From Smittium culicis (lineage: Eukaryota > Kickxellomycota > Harpellomycetes > Harpellales > Legeriomycetaceae): a stretch of DNA of 27,067 nt. The notes under the pieces were generated by a model, which saw nothing but the letters and a program-made list of their open reading frames with translations, made no database searches and had not been told where the DNA came from. The stretch covers positions 1 through 27,067 of the forward strand of contig LSSN01001583.1 in NCBI GenBank assembly GCA_001970855.1, in the 5' to 3' direction. Both the position numbers and the translations under genes were made by a program. Position 1 is the stretch's first letter. Each line of letters opens with the position of its first letter. Positions 10,386 through 21,099 of the stretch are shown piece by piece.

Positions 10386-13262
10386 CTACCCCAAATATAG
10401 CCAATTGTGATATATTAAAAATAATTTAACTCTGAGACTTACAAGAATTATTGGTATATTATAAATTAACATCAAATAGCTAATTTACTTTTAAATTATT
10501 AACGAATCAATATATTCGATTTTTTTATGAGCTATTGTCCAATATTGGATTGAATTTTTACTTCGCTTTAAAATTTTATTTGGGAAATTGAAGTTCAATT
10601 ATTATCTATTATCGGATGAATTACTTTATTTAGCAAATAATTTCAACTAACTAAAACTATCAAATAATGATCCTAGGGAAAAAATTTCCTCTCGCCCTAA
10701 GAATCTCAAATATTTATTATCTGCAGCTTCGTCTACTTTATTAAAATGGTTAAATTTTAGATTTTTCTATTAACCTTTAATCTTCTCTTGCTCAACACTC
10801 TTGATAAAATTAATTTATTGATTCGAATATGATTTATAATTAAAAATTTTATTCGCTAGTATTCTGCAGTATATCAATATTTTATAGCATCTCAAAATAA
10901 TTTTTTTTTTAATCGAAATCAGTTGATTAGTTTACCTTGATCAAACATAATCTACCACCCGTCAAAAGGTTTATATAGTACCACCAATATATAAATATTC
11001 TTACCATAATAATATTTCATTCGATTTAGCTATTAATGCCTTACTATTTTAATTAGTAAATTACTTATACATAGCCTGTAGACATACCCTCATTCCATTT
11101 CCAATCTGAAAAGTGGCTAGTAATGAAATCATATTTACTAATTTAGTTCTTAATAATGCTTCGGTCCTTAAAAATCTATATTTTGAGTGTATTTTAATCC
11201 AAACAATGTAATTCGCCAAGGAATTCTATCTCCAAAAAAAAAATCTTAGTTTATTAGCTAAGTATTAATGTGCACAATTACATATACTTTCGAACAAATT
11301 AGGATCAACGACCATTACCACTTTTTTAGAATTAAATGACCCAGAATTGCTGTAATTTTTTCCTTCAAGGTCGATTACTTTTTTTTTTAACTAGTTTCAA
11401 AAGTAAATTTGTATTCTAGTGAGTAAATTAAATCAGCAAATTATGCATATTAATAATTAGTTATTATGTATGCTGATAGATAATTGCTTTTTAGTTTTTT
11501 GAACTTTTATAAATTAAAATAATTTTTAAGCGAGTTAATCGTGAGTTGAGTTAAACGTAAATTCCGTAAGTGCTGATTAAGAATTTTTCTGTTTAAAATT
11601 CTCAAAATTCCGCCATAAATTAATGAACCCTTAATACATAAAATATACACAATAATTTACTCACTCTTTACGAAATAAAATATTAAGTATACTCTTTACG
11701 TTTTGAATCACTAAAATCAATTTTTCTTGTAATTAGATAACCTTTTAAGACCTAACAGTGCACCAATAAGTTTTAATTCAAAGAAAAACTTTTTATGCTG
11801 ACTTTAATTAGGCAACCTAAATCCTTTAGCAAGACCGTATTTCTAGTGTTTTACCTTTTTTTTTTTTTTTGCTACCTCATGGCAACAAAAATCAATATTT
11901 CCTAATCTCGATACATTCAATAAAGTCATGGACATTTATATTTAATCAAATATACATCATGCTGTATTTTATAACTATTGGAGTGAATTGTGGAAAATTA
12001 CATTTTTGGTAACTATTTATCCAAGCTAATAAAGTATTTTATATTCTTACATCTATTTTATTATGAAGTAATTTACTTATAAAATCTAATGTTAAAAAAA
12101 TACTAGGAATCTAACCGGTATTATCTTATCCTTGGAAAATCTTTTGGTTTACCTCATCGCTCACATTCCCCTCTAACAAAAAACCTACAATATATATTAA
12201 AAACATAAAATTAAATCTATTTTCTTTATAAATTTACATGTATGATTAATTAGTTGTTTAATAATTTTTAAAAAGAATTAAAAACTTGGATTAAAGCGAA
12301 AATAAACAGTAAAACTTATTTTATTTTAACTGAATATTTTTTTAAAACCTAAAAAAATTTTATTAAAGAAATTTTTAAAAATTGAATAGAATTTCAATTT
12401 TTTTGTTCTCTGGATAATCAGGCTACTTTTTCTTGAAATAAATTCGAGAATTTGATCTTTGCAATCTTTTTGTAAAATATCCTTTAATAATTTAAATCAA
12501 ACCTTTATTGGCCTTTTAAAATAATGATTTAAAAGGCAGTTTTTAAAATTATAGAAAACACTAGTCTATTTTTTTTTAGCCCAAGAAAAGAAAATTCTAG
12601 TCTTTATATATTTTTCTTTGACTATAAGGTTATTTTGCTAATATAAAGTATAAATTACTTTATGTAAAAGTTTTAATTTGACTTGGCGATGCATATAATA
12701 AACTGAAATTAATAAAAAAAAATTAAATTATAATACATCTAAATTTTTTCATCCATAAAGCATTAATATATAAATTGCTAATATATTACTTTAATATACT
12801 AAATTATGCTGTAAAATATAATTTACTTTTTTTTATATTATTTATGATGTTTTTTTAGATTTAATCAAAATAATAAAAAATCGAATTAAATTTTTCCACA
12901 TTGCTAAATAAGATTTAACAATAAAATAATCACTTTTTACAACGTATTGATTTTTCTAATAAAATTGTAATGATTTTCGTCATTTCATAATGTACATAAC
13001 TTAAATAACTAGTATAATTGATAATATTTTGCAGCCCAGATAATTTTATTTAAGTTTGCTTATCTATTATTAGCTTTAGATATTTTGAATTATCAAATTA
13101 AATAGAGTATAACTACTAATAACTTTGTCAAATAGTCAAAAATTCACGAGTTTTTTAGTCGCTTTAACATTCGAATAATAAAATTTTATATTATAAAAGA
13201 AAATATAAAATTTATAGATTTATAGATTTATAACGATATATGATAGCATATAGAAAAAAAGT
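10386..13262. other. AT-rich spacer of about 2.9 kb
   Basis: No open frame of useful length and no recognisable RNA gene. Small GC-richer patches at about 11090-11240, 11550-11640 and 12110-12180 give only short broken frames. A minus-strand run near 12180 reads LEGNVSDEVNQKIFQG before a stop, and could be transposon debris or chance. A T15 run lies at 11856-11870. Confidence 0.4.
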
Positions 13263-13433
13263 ACATTTTATTTCTATTCAAATAAATTTTATAGCTTAAT
13301 CAAACTTGAAGGTATTGAACCTACATAAAATGAGTATGGCCCATTTAACCCATTGAGGAAGGGATATTTATATGTATTTTTTGAGGGTCACAAGATAGGC
13401 TTTATTTTTTACAATATTAAACTATCAACTAAA
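13263..13433 (+). pseudogene. Possible relic of a copia-type integrase core
   Basis: One plus frame with a single internal stop at 13326 reads NEYGPFNPLRKGYLYVFFEG, then GFIFYNIKLS, and ends at TAG 13434. This resembles the start of the retrotransposon integrase core (D-x-GP-x-P-x(n)-GY-x-Y-x(2)-F-x-D ... F-x-Y-x-K-x-K), with the catalytic Asp and some spacing lost. The order and spacing of Gly-Pro, Gly-Tyr-x-Tyr and the final basic residues support it. The fragment is short, no LTR or flanking domains are seen, and chance similarity is a real alternative. Confidence 0.35.
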
Positions 13434-13436
13434 TAG

Positions 13437-13979
13437 ACAGAATACGTAAAAATATATCATTCAGCAGCTACTAATTTAGTTTTTTTATTGATAGTTAAAT
13501 AAAGCATAAATATAATCTACTAATTCAGATTAATTATAAGTATATATTCAAGAAAAATCTCATTTAAAAGAAGTATGGCTATAAATTGTAGAAAATTAAA
13601 CTCAAAAATTCATAAATTCTCCTAATAAACTTCACACGAAGCTGTACTCTATTGGCTATAATTTTATTTCTTAGTCACAGCTTGGCCAATAATAATGATA
13701 TCGACATTTATCTATTCGTCTAGTTTTCATTTTATGCGACTGAGTTTTGATAATGTCCATTTGCTCTTAGCATTGCTGGCCAGTAAAATCATATTATAAA
13801 TCAGTTACTTTGATTATTGGCCAGATTTTCTTTTACTACAAACCAAGTCGTTTATCTAATTATTTGAGATTTTTTCTTTATTTTGTACTCAATAATCTAT
13901 GATTTTGGGAATGAACTCTTCTTATCCATATTTACAATAGTTTTATTCCTCTTAATCCATAAAACCCACTTACAATATC
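13437..13979. promoter_or_regulatory. YIP4 upstream region with paired CCAAT boxes
   Basis: Four CCAAT/GGCCA-type sites occur about 150-335 bases before the YIP4 ATG and are arranged as inverted pairs: TATTGGC at 13650-13656 with GCCAATA at 13685-13691, and CTGGCCAGTAA at 13776-13786 with TTATTGGCCAG at 13814-13824 (one mismatch). CCAAT boxes bind the NF-Y/HAP complex in fungi and animals. Use as a promoter here is inference. No gene is seen in the stretch. Confidence 0.35.
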
Positions 13980-15197
13980 ATGAATCAGTATAACCAAGAC
14001 TTCATTAGCCTAGAGCCCGATAGTCCCCATCTCGATTCTAATGCAGAGCCTACTATACCAAATTTATCAGGAAGATTAAACACGCCACTCAGCTCCAGCA
14101 ACTACCACAATAGCTCATCTGCTGTCGATTCTCTTCCTGGGGGTTTCTCTAGAAACACTCTTGACGAGTCTGTCATGGATTCCATCGTAATCTTTCATTT
14201 TCCCTTCATATCCGCAAATATACTTTTATATTTAAATTATACATTTAATCACTCATTTTTAACTTTTCTTTTAAAAATTTAGCTTAGAGACTTTTACGAA
14301 GTTGCGGGCAAAACTAAACAGGTCCTAATTCCAAAAAATAAAAAAAATGTCTTAAAAGAATGTAAGTTAATCTCGTTCACTTTTTCTAAATTTTCTATTA
14401 AAGTTTTTATTTCATTTCTAGCTTTTTTTTACTACAAATCCCTTACTTAAATTTTTTTCTTCGATCCTATTTTTTCAATCCGGTTTAAAGGGGATTTATG
14501 GGGACCTCTTCTGTTCACTATACTACTCGGAATGTAATACATCATTTAATATCATATTTTATGTTTTTAACTCAAAGTATCGTTTGCCCTTACTATTAAC
14601 AGTTTTTAAAACTTTAACTATTCGGATTTTTTTCTTAGTTTTTTAAGTCTCCTGGCACCAGACCAACAGGCTGCTATTGTTTTCACTGAAGTTTTTATGG
14701 TCATGTCTTTGGGCTCTTGCGTTATTACTCTAAACTGCAAACTACTGGGTGGTCAGATGTAATAGTTCTTATTCTGCTTATATCTTTGCTTTCATTATCT
14801 CATTTCAAATTTTTTTTTCAATTCTTTAGATCTTTTTTTCAATCTGTTTGTGCCCTCGGTTACTGCGTATTTCCTCTAGTTTTTTCTACTCTGCTTATGG
14901 CTATACTCAAAAAAAATATTTTCACAGTTCTTTTTGTCCTTGTTACTGTAGCTTGGTCAATTTATGGTAATTTAAACAGTTTTATATTTTTTTTAAATCT
15001 ATTACTTTTACATTTATTTTTCTTTACTATCAATACCATTGCTCGATTTCTAAAATATCATAACCTTATCTATTCTATTTCCTTTTTAAGCTGCCTCCGG
15101 TTTCTTGACTGATGCTCATTTCGCTTCAAAAAAATTCTTAGCTTTGTACCCAATAATCCTCTTTTACTCAACTATTGGCTGGATTATTACCATGTAG
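13980..15197 (+). CDS. YIP4: Yip4/YIPF6-type Golgi membrane protein, six exons with an apparent frameshift
   Basis: Exons are 13980-14186, 14283-14360, 14491-14533, 14639-14758, 14830-14966 and 15091-15197. Every junction keeps the protein frame. The product aligns along its length with YIPF6/Yip4: DFYEVAGKTKQVLIP, WDLWGPLLF, NCKLLGG, SFFQSVCALGYC, VAWSIYAASGFL and ALYPIILFY. About 69 Ser/Asn-rich N-terminal residues precede five predicted membrane segments, the usual Yip topology. Yip proteins bind Rab GTPases and act in ER-Golgi trafficking. The exons total 692 bases, one short of a multiple of three; restoring one A in the run at 14340-14346 gives 230 residues, close to the 235 or so of known members. 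As written, the frame ends at TAA 14352-14354, inside exon 2. All later exons and splice sites look intact, so a sequencing or assembly error is the simplest reading; a recent pseudogene is the alternative. Confidence 0.85.
14340..14346 (+). other. A7 homopolymer carrying an apparent -1 frameshift
   Basis: Up to the CCA-AAA-AAT codons at 14331-14339 the frame matches the family; after the run the family match (NVLKE then W-D-L-W) continues one frame over. Eight A residues would join them without any other change. No alternative splice pair explains the shift, because both sides belong to one short exon with conserved spacing. Confidence 0.8.
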
Positions 15198-16919
15198 CTA
15201 CAAACTACTGTTTCTGGCTCTTTACCTCATTTGTTTAAACTGCCCACCTCAACCCCTCTTCATCCATAACTGCCCCGAATACAATCTTCATTAAATTTTT
15301 TTATATTTTCACTGTTTTTTCACAAAAAATTTTACGCATTAAAATTATAGTATTCAAAGTATTATTGAACGATTATGAAATACTTAATTATATGATTCTC
15401 ATGATCAATTATTTATCCGTAATTTATCAATGATAGTTGGCAAAATATCAACTCGAATATTTATATTATAGACTTGATTATATTTATTGACTTTTAACAT
15501 TATTATTTCTCGATTCAAAATTTTTCAATTGACTTTGAATACTTTTCCTTCAAGCCATTGCACCTAGCTAGATAATATTTATGATACATAGCAATTTTAC
15601 AAAACACTTCAATGGAAACAGTATTTTTATTTATTAAAAGAATAAAGCGATCTAGTAGATATGATATCTCAACCTGTATCAGAAAAATTTTAGTATATAT
15701 TTTTCAGACTCATAAGATCAGAGGATCTTTTTTATTTTTGAAATTATAAATTTTAATGTTGGCTAGGTTTTATTATTGATTAAACAGTTTATTCATTTAG
15801 ATAATATATTATAGTTAAATATAAACTGCAAATAAAATTTGTAGCTAAGGAAAGTTAACTTTATATATTATCGGCTTTTCAATAGAATCTCCCATATATT
15901 TGACTGTTTTAAATAAAAAAGACACTGAAAAATTTACAACAGTAGAAAGGAGTATTTATTTATCGAAATAGTTGTTTATATTATTTGGAGATTATTGATA
16001 AAGATAAAACTTAAGCGCAAAGTATTACAATATAAAAACGATAAATGTAAAAACTTGATAATAACTAACATTAAAGAGGAATGAAGATTCTCCCCAGTTA
16101 ATGGACAGAAAAAAGGCCTTATCAATTTATAACTATCTAATCGATCAAGCCCTATAAAACGGAATTCAAATAAAATTGGCAGTTTCATATTTATTTGAAA
16201 TGTAAATAATATTGAAAATATGTAGAATTAGCGAAATAAAATAGTAATAATAATTTGAAAACTTATGAGAAAAAAATATTAAATTTTATAATAGTAACTT
16301 TCATGATTAGTAGTATAGCCAGATACTATTTAAAGCTAAAATATCTGTAAAAAGATCAAAAAAATCAAAAATTTTTAATCGCTTAAAACTAAGTTTGACA
16401 CTTTGAAATTTTGGAAATTAGAGTTAGAAAGCTAAAATCAAAAAAAAAAAATCAAAAAGCAAAATTCATTAGATTACGAACTACGCCGATAATTTTTTTA
16501 ACTAAAAAAGTACGTATAAAACATAAAATAGTAATTTACACTAAATTTGAGCAGAAAAAAAATCTGATACTCAGAGTTCTCGAATTCGAGTTAGAAAGTG
16601 TGTAAAATGATATCAGCAAAATCTCGCCAGTTTTCGCCAGTTTTATTTAAAGAGAAAAAATCGGCCAATAAAACTAACTTTTAAAAAAGTACGAAAATTT
16701 AAATATACTATATATCTGTTGAAATTGAATTTTTTTGCTCGTATAAGTAAGGGAATCCGACAAAGAAATAATTGGTTTAAAAAATACTTTATAAAATCTT
16801 ATTTCGGCTGTAATAGAATGTACCATATACTAAGAATGTATACGAAACTACCAAGTACTATAAGAATGTACTAAATAATAAACAATTAAAAGGTAACAAT
16901 GTGGGGTTTGACGGTCACT
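15198..16919. other. AT-rich spacer, no gene seen
   Basis: About 1.7 kb downstream of YIP4 without a convincing gene. A minus-strand frame of 70 codons at 15976-16188 (containing FIGLDRLDSYKLIRPFFCPL) has no recognisable family and no start context, so I do not call it. A 10-bp tandem duplication (CGCCAGTTTT twice) lies at 16625-16644. Two similar motifs, TTAGAGTTAGAAAG near 16418 and TTCGAGTTAGAAAG near 16584, sit about 165 bases apart and may be a diverged repeat. Confidence 0.4.
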
Positions 16920-16971
16920 AAATGTATACTTAAATACAATCAGTATTGAAAGTATATAAGCGTATACATTT
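16920..16971. repeat. 52-bp imperfect palindrome (nested hairpin)
   Basis: Perfect 10-bp outer arms (AAATGTATAC / GTATACATTT at 16920-16929 and 16962-16971) enclose a second stem (ATACTT-A-AATAC / GTATT-GA-AAGTAT) around the loop AATCA. It lies 15 bases before a C12 run and about 230 bases before the transposase relic, so it could be an element end or a small hairpin element. Confidence 0.75.
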
Positions 16972-16986
16972 CCATTGATGATACCT

Positions 16987-16998
16987 CCCCCCCCCCCC
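16987..16998 (+). repeat. C12 homopolymer
   Basis: Twelve consecutive C residues sit in sequence that is otherwise about 75 percent AT. They are preceded by ATACCT, the same six bases that precede the only other long C run, on the minus strand at 7736-7723. Confidence 0.9.
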
Positions 16999-17200
16999 AC
17001 AATATCAAAAAATAATAAACTTAAACAATTACTACAATCACTTCTAATTTTTTTAAAGACCAGCGACAATTATACACTATTATCGTAAATAATACTAAAA
17101 TTTATACTATTATTTAAAAAACTAATACTATTAATATTACTATAGCGAAAAAATTACAATAATACAAGCCATTAGATCTTGCAGTCCATCCTGTTTTTAA

Positions 17201-18936
17201 TACCTTGATAGAATAGAGAAAAGAAGACTGTGTAAGAGGTTCATTGATTTTGGTAAAAAGATATCAAACGGAGACACATAATGCATTGTAAAATATACTC
17301 TATTAAATTCAAGGTTAGGACGGTCTATTGGAAATGATATCTTTTCATTGTCTAACGATAAAATGAAAAATATCATTAACAATATCAGCAAGCTCCACTC
17401 AAGCTTATCAACTGGCAGGTATCAGAAATCGACCATCCTATCACTGGTAGCTTCAGAATTTTCGCCGTCTCAGCTTAGTAGCTTCGGTTTTGAGTTTTCA
17501 AGAACTCAGTTCAACACTGCGAAGCAAAAAGCAAGCGAAGATCAGCTCACTCTGGACGATTACCAGAGACAAATTCCTAAATCAAGATCTGCTGTTGGTC
17601 AAACCGTCGTTGATTTAGTAAAATCATATCTCCACCGCTAGCCTCAGCCATCTTATATAACAGAAAGAAGAGTCGGTGAAGATAGTAACGATCTCGGAAC
17701 TCCGGTGATTTATTTGACCCAGATAAAAATTTATACATATTACCAGCTATTAAAGGAAATCCCAGGTTTGAAATTGTGACTGAGTACTTTCTACAATGTC
17801 TGCCCAAAAAATTTCAAAAATCCGACCAAAAGAACAGATATGTGTAAGGTGTGTGTTGCAGGATCAAAGGTTGAAAAGATTTACGGATCGGCAGTTTCAA
17901 GTCATGGAATAGACTCATAGAGCGCACAAAAACTTATGAAGACGTACCAAGATTTTAAGGATCACAAAATTTTAGCCGACGAACAGAAGGGACGATTTAC
18001 CAGCTTACAAGGGAATTTAGGAAATGATTCATGTATTCTAATTTTAAGTTACTAAAATTTTAATAAAATCCGGTTAAAAAAAAAAGTGATCTAATTTATG
18101 ATTTCAAAGAAAATTTTAAAATTTTTTGTGGGCCGGTGGGATCTTCGGATGTTTTTTATAGCAGGGTTCAAATTTCAGACTTGTGTTTTTGCCTTGTATA
18201 CAAGTCTAATGGGCATATTAAGAGGATATGAAATAACTATTAGTCCTAAAATCTCACTCACGACTCTGTGTATGCTCTTAGCTGTCTATTAAAGCTACCG
18301 AAATCTCCCGATTTTACTATTTTTAAAAATATTTACTTGTAGAGCGATTCCGGTCCTCACTTTAGAAACAGTGAATTTCTCTATGCAGTGATGAAAGCAC
18401 TGCCGGAGTCATTTCCAAGAAAAAATTTCTTTTTAAATTATTTTTTAGAAAATCACGGAAAAAGCTACCTCGATGGCCACTTCGGCGTTCTTTCAAAGTG
18501 GTTCGATGAATCTGAATCTATAATGGATATTACTTCTATCGATGATCTCATGGGTATTTTTAAATCAAAAACTTCTGATCTTGCAGCACAAAGAGGGATA
18601 TATACTGATGATTTTGGTTATAACTTCATCAAATATGACCAATATACTCCAAGAGGATATAAATATACCATGAGCATCGATAGTTTTAAGAATTATTTAT
18701 CATTTTTTAAGCTTAATAATTATTTAATGGCATTCCCTATTAGTACTATGTCACCAAGTGACTATGAGCCAAAAAATTTTAGACTAAAAGTTTATAAAGA
18801 TGCTAGAAATGATAGATTCGCGCCTTCTGTACCAAGAATTAGCCCCAGTGAATGTGTAATCATGGGAACTAAATCTCATACAATGCACAATTCGAGAGTT
18901 CTATGGCTTAAAAACCATACTAATACTACCAGTTGA
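17201..18936 (+). pseudogene. Decayed DDE-type DNA transposase
   Basis: From 17201 one frame runs to 18052 with stops at 17279, 17639, 17777 and 17918; after TAA 18053 and a shift or small insertion by 18100, a second frame continues with stops at 18229, 18241, 18247 and 18340, then is open to TAA 18934-18936. Landmarks: a helical N-terminal part, a zinc-knuckle-like CPKNFKNPTKRTDMCKVC near 17800-17850, then DFKENF (first Asp, 18100), SDSGPHF (second Asp, 18346) and ENHGKSYLDGHF (Glu at 18448, 33 residues after the Asp). I recall proteins with the SDxGPHFRNxEFL ... HGKSxxDGHF pattern from fungal and invertebrate DNA transposons, but cannot name the superfamily. The last 594 bases are uninterrupted and include a 182-codon frame from ATG 18388. 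No terminal inverted repeats or target duplication were found. Decay rules out transposition; use of the C-terminal part is unknown. Confidence 0.75.
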
Positions 18937-20961
18937 TAAGATAAATAATATATAAACATCAAAAAAAACCAAAAAAAAAATTGAAAAAAATCACAAAAAC
19001 AAAAAAAAAATTTATATTTTATATTTTATATTTAAATTTGTTAGATATTAGGTGTCAAGTATTAAAATTAAATTTATATACTTTTATTATTACCAAGGTT
19101 TTCACATGTAAATTTATTAGCTAATTCAGCTTAGGGACCGTGCAACTCCTCCATTTTTAAGGTGAAAAAGTAATATAATATGTAAAATTAACCATTTCTT
19201 AACGTTAAACGTCGTTTTAATAAAAGTGAAATTTATAATATTATCTTTTAAAATTTTATTTTACACTATATTTTCACTATATAATTCGGTATCAATAATA
19301 TATAAAAAATTATAATTTTGCAATAATAATACCTTGATAACTGTTATTTATTGTATTTTTTATTATAATTATATAAATAATGTTAATTTATTTCTTAGGA
19401 AAAAACAAATAAAAAATTATATACGTTACAGTATGCAAGTTAATAAAATAAATGTGCTAAATAACTACAATATAGAAATAGGTGAGTGTTTTTTTTTTTT
19501 TGAATTATTTTATTATTTATTATTAAAAAATAATTAAATAGCTTTCAAAATCCGTTATTAATTTTGTAATTATAAGTTAATACTCTCAAATTTATCATAA
19601 ATTTTAACTATAGAGTGATAGTTATTATAGAGCTTTTTTCATAACTAGTATTCAATTTAAATTCTAAATCTTTTTTAAAAGAATAAAAATCAAAAACCTC
19701 TACAACTTGGGATAATAAACAGTGGGTATGAAGCTGCTAGAGCGGCGGAGAGGGATATGTTCTAAAATTATCTTAATATTTTTTATTATACTTTTAAATA
19801 ATCCTTAATAAACTCTTTTTGAAAAGAAAAAAAAATACGCTATAATATTATAAATTTAAAAAATTTATTTAAAATAACTCGCAAATTATTTTATTACAAT
19901 ATATTATAATACATAAATTAATTTCTTATATTTTTTTAACAATAAATTTGCTGTTATATGTAGGTTGATTACTTTTATTATTACATAAATAGGAAAAATT
20001 AAAGTTCAATCAGAAAGTTTTTACAAAATTTTACAAATTCTTAGATTTTTTTTAGATAAAATAGAAAAGCTATTGTTGCAAATTCATATTTATTCGTTAA
20101 TATCATTGGTAGCATTAGTAAATAATCGTTAGCTTTTAATACCTTGGTTTTTTTATTTTCTCAATTTATATTTTAATAAAATTTAATATTTTTTTATTGG
20201 CTCTTCAGATTTCTTGAAAATATAAGTAATTCGCAAATTTAGACCAAAAAACTCGATAATTTTCTAAAAATAAAAATAGGAATGCTTTTTTTTCAATATA
20301 TTCGCACCATTAATAATATTATTTTTTATTATATATATGTGGAAGTTCTGAAAAAGAAATTCCAGATGTAACTCGAACTAGTACTTATTTGTAAATCTTG
20401 GCGTTCTTAGTAAAGCAAAAGAATAGTAATAATGAATAATTTGAACTTAATTTAAACTAAATAAATTTTAATTGGTGGATTTTCAATTAATATATACAAA
20501 ATATTAGAAATCCAATTCTTATAAGACTTATACAGCTAACTAGCAATGTATTGATCATCAATAAACCGAATGCAAATTATATATGCTTAGCTTATAGTGA
20601 TAAAAATAAATAAATAAATCGATTACTAGGTTCAAAAAAATCAAAACGTAAAAAAGAATTAAAACTTTAAATAGCCATAATAATCTAACGGTTAGAAAAA
20701 AATTACCAGATTTTTTAAAATACAATAATTCATTAACATTTCAATATCTAGTCAAACATTAATAAATTTACAAATTATATTAAACCTCATTATTACAATA
20801 AATAACTTAACTTAATATTTAATTTAAACTCAACTAAGCTATTAATTTATTTCACTACATTTTTTACTCAAAAAAATTTTAATTATTAAACTAAAACAAC
20901 CAAATTATAAACTAACAAAAAAAAAATATAATCTAAGAAAAAGAAAATATTTATATTTATT
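18937..20961. other. Very AT-rich spacer
   Basis: About 2 kb at roughly 80-85 percent AT. It opens with A-rich low-complexity sequence (about 18960-19010) and a short TATTTTA-type repeat (about 19008-19030) directly after the transposase relic. A single GC-rich patch at about 19715-19760 (frame SGYEAARAAERDMF then stop) is unexplained. A T13 run lies at 19489-19501. No gene or RNA is called. Confidence 0.45.
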
Positions 20962-21099
20962 ATGACTAGAGAAAGTATTAAAAAAGAGCTCACTGATCCT
21001 TTCAAAGCATTCGAAGAGACTGATTGTTCCAAGAAGAGTATATTGATGCGCAGAAAGCCGTCATTGAAACAGGATAACCCTCAAAATATTTATGACTAA
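20962..21099 (+). CDS. Possible small protein of 45 residues
   Basis: An ATG-to-TAA frame codes for a charged, Lys-rich peptide (MTRESIKKELTDPFKAFEET..., ending NPQNIYD). I do not recognise it. The case for it is composition: the frame is about 35 percent GC inside sequence nearer 15-20 percent, and GC rises at the ATG and falls at the stop. It has no signal peptide or membrane segment. It may be a genuine small gene, the first exon of a broken gene, or a fragment of a mobile element. A GTAAAT donor-like string lies just after the stop, so a longer spliced gene would need the frame to leave before the TAA, for which I see no good donor. Confidence 0.3.
   Translation: MTRESIKKELTDPFKAFEETDCSKKSILMRRKPSLKQDNPQNIYD

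Noticed and set aside
13302..13374. Possible minus-strand tRNA suggested by a GGTTCAATACC-like T-arm at about 13309-13325
   Set aside because: The T-arm has a mismatch and no acceptor stem, D-arm or anticodon stem can be paired at the right distances. The patch reads better as a coding relic on the plus strand.
16411..16605. Lys-rich plus-strand frame of 64 codons
   Set aside because: It has no ATG at its start, includes a poly-A stretch and shows no recognisable domain.
16848..17069. Minus-strand frame containing five consecutive glycines
   Set aside because: The glycines come from the C12 run; the rest has no coding features and overlaps the palindrome.
19334..19537. Plus-strand frame of 67 codons
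   Set aside because: It is composed almost wholly of Asn, Ile, Lys, Tyr and Phe codons and includes a T13 run, as expected from base composition alone.
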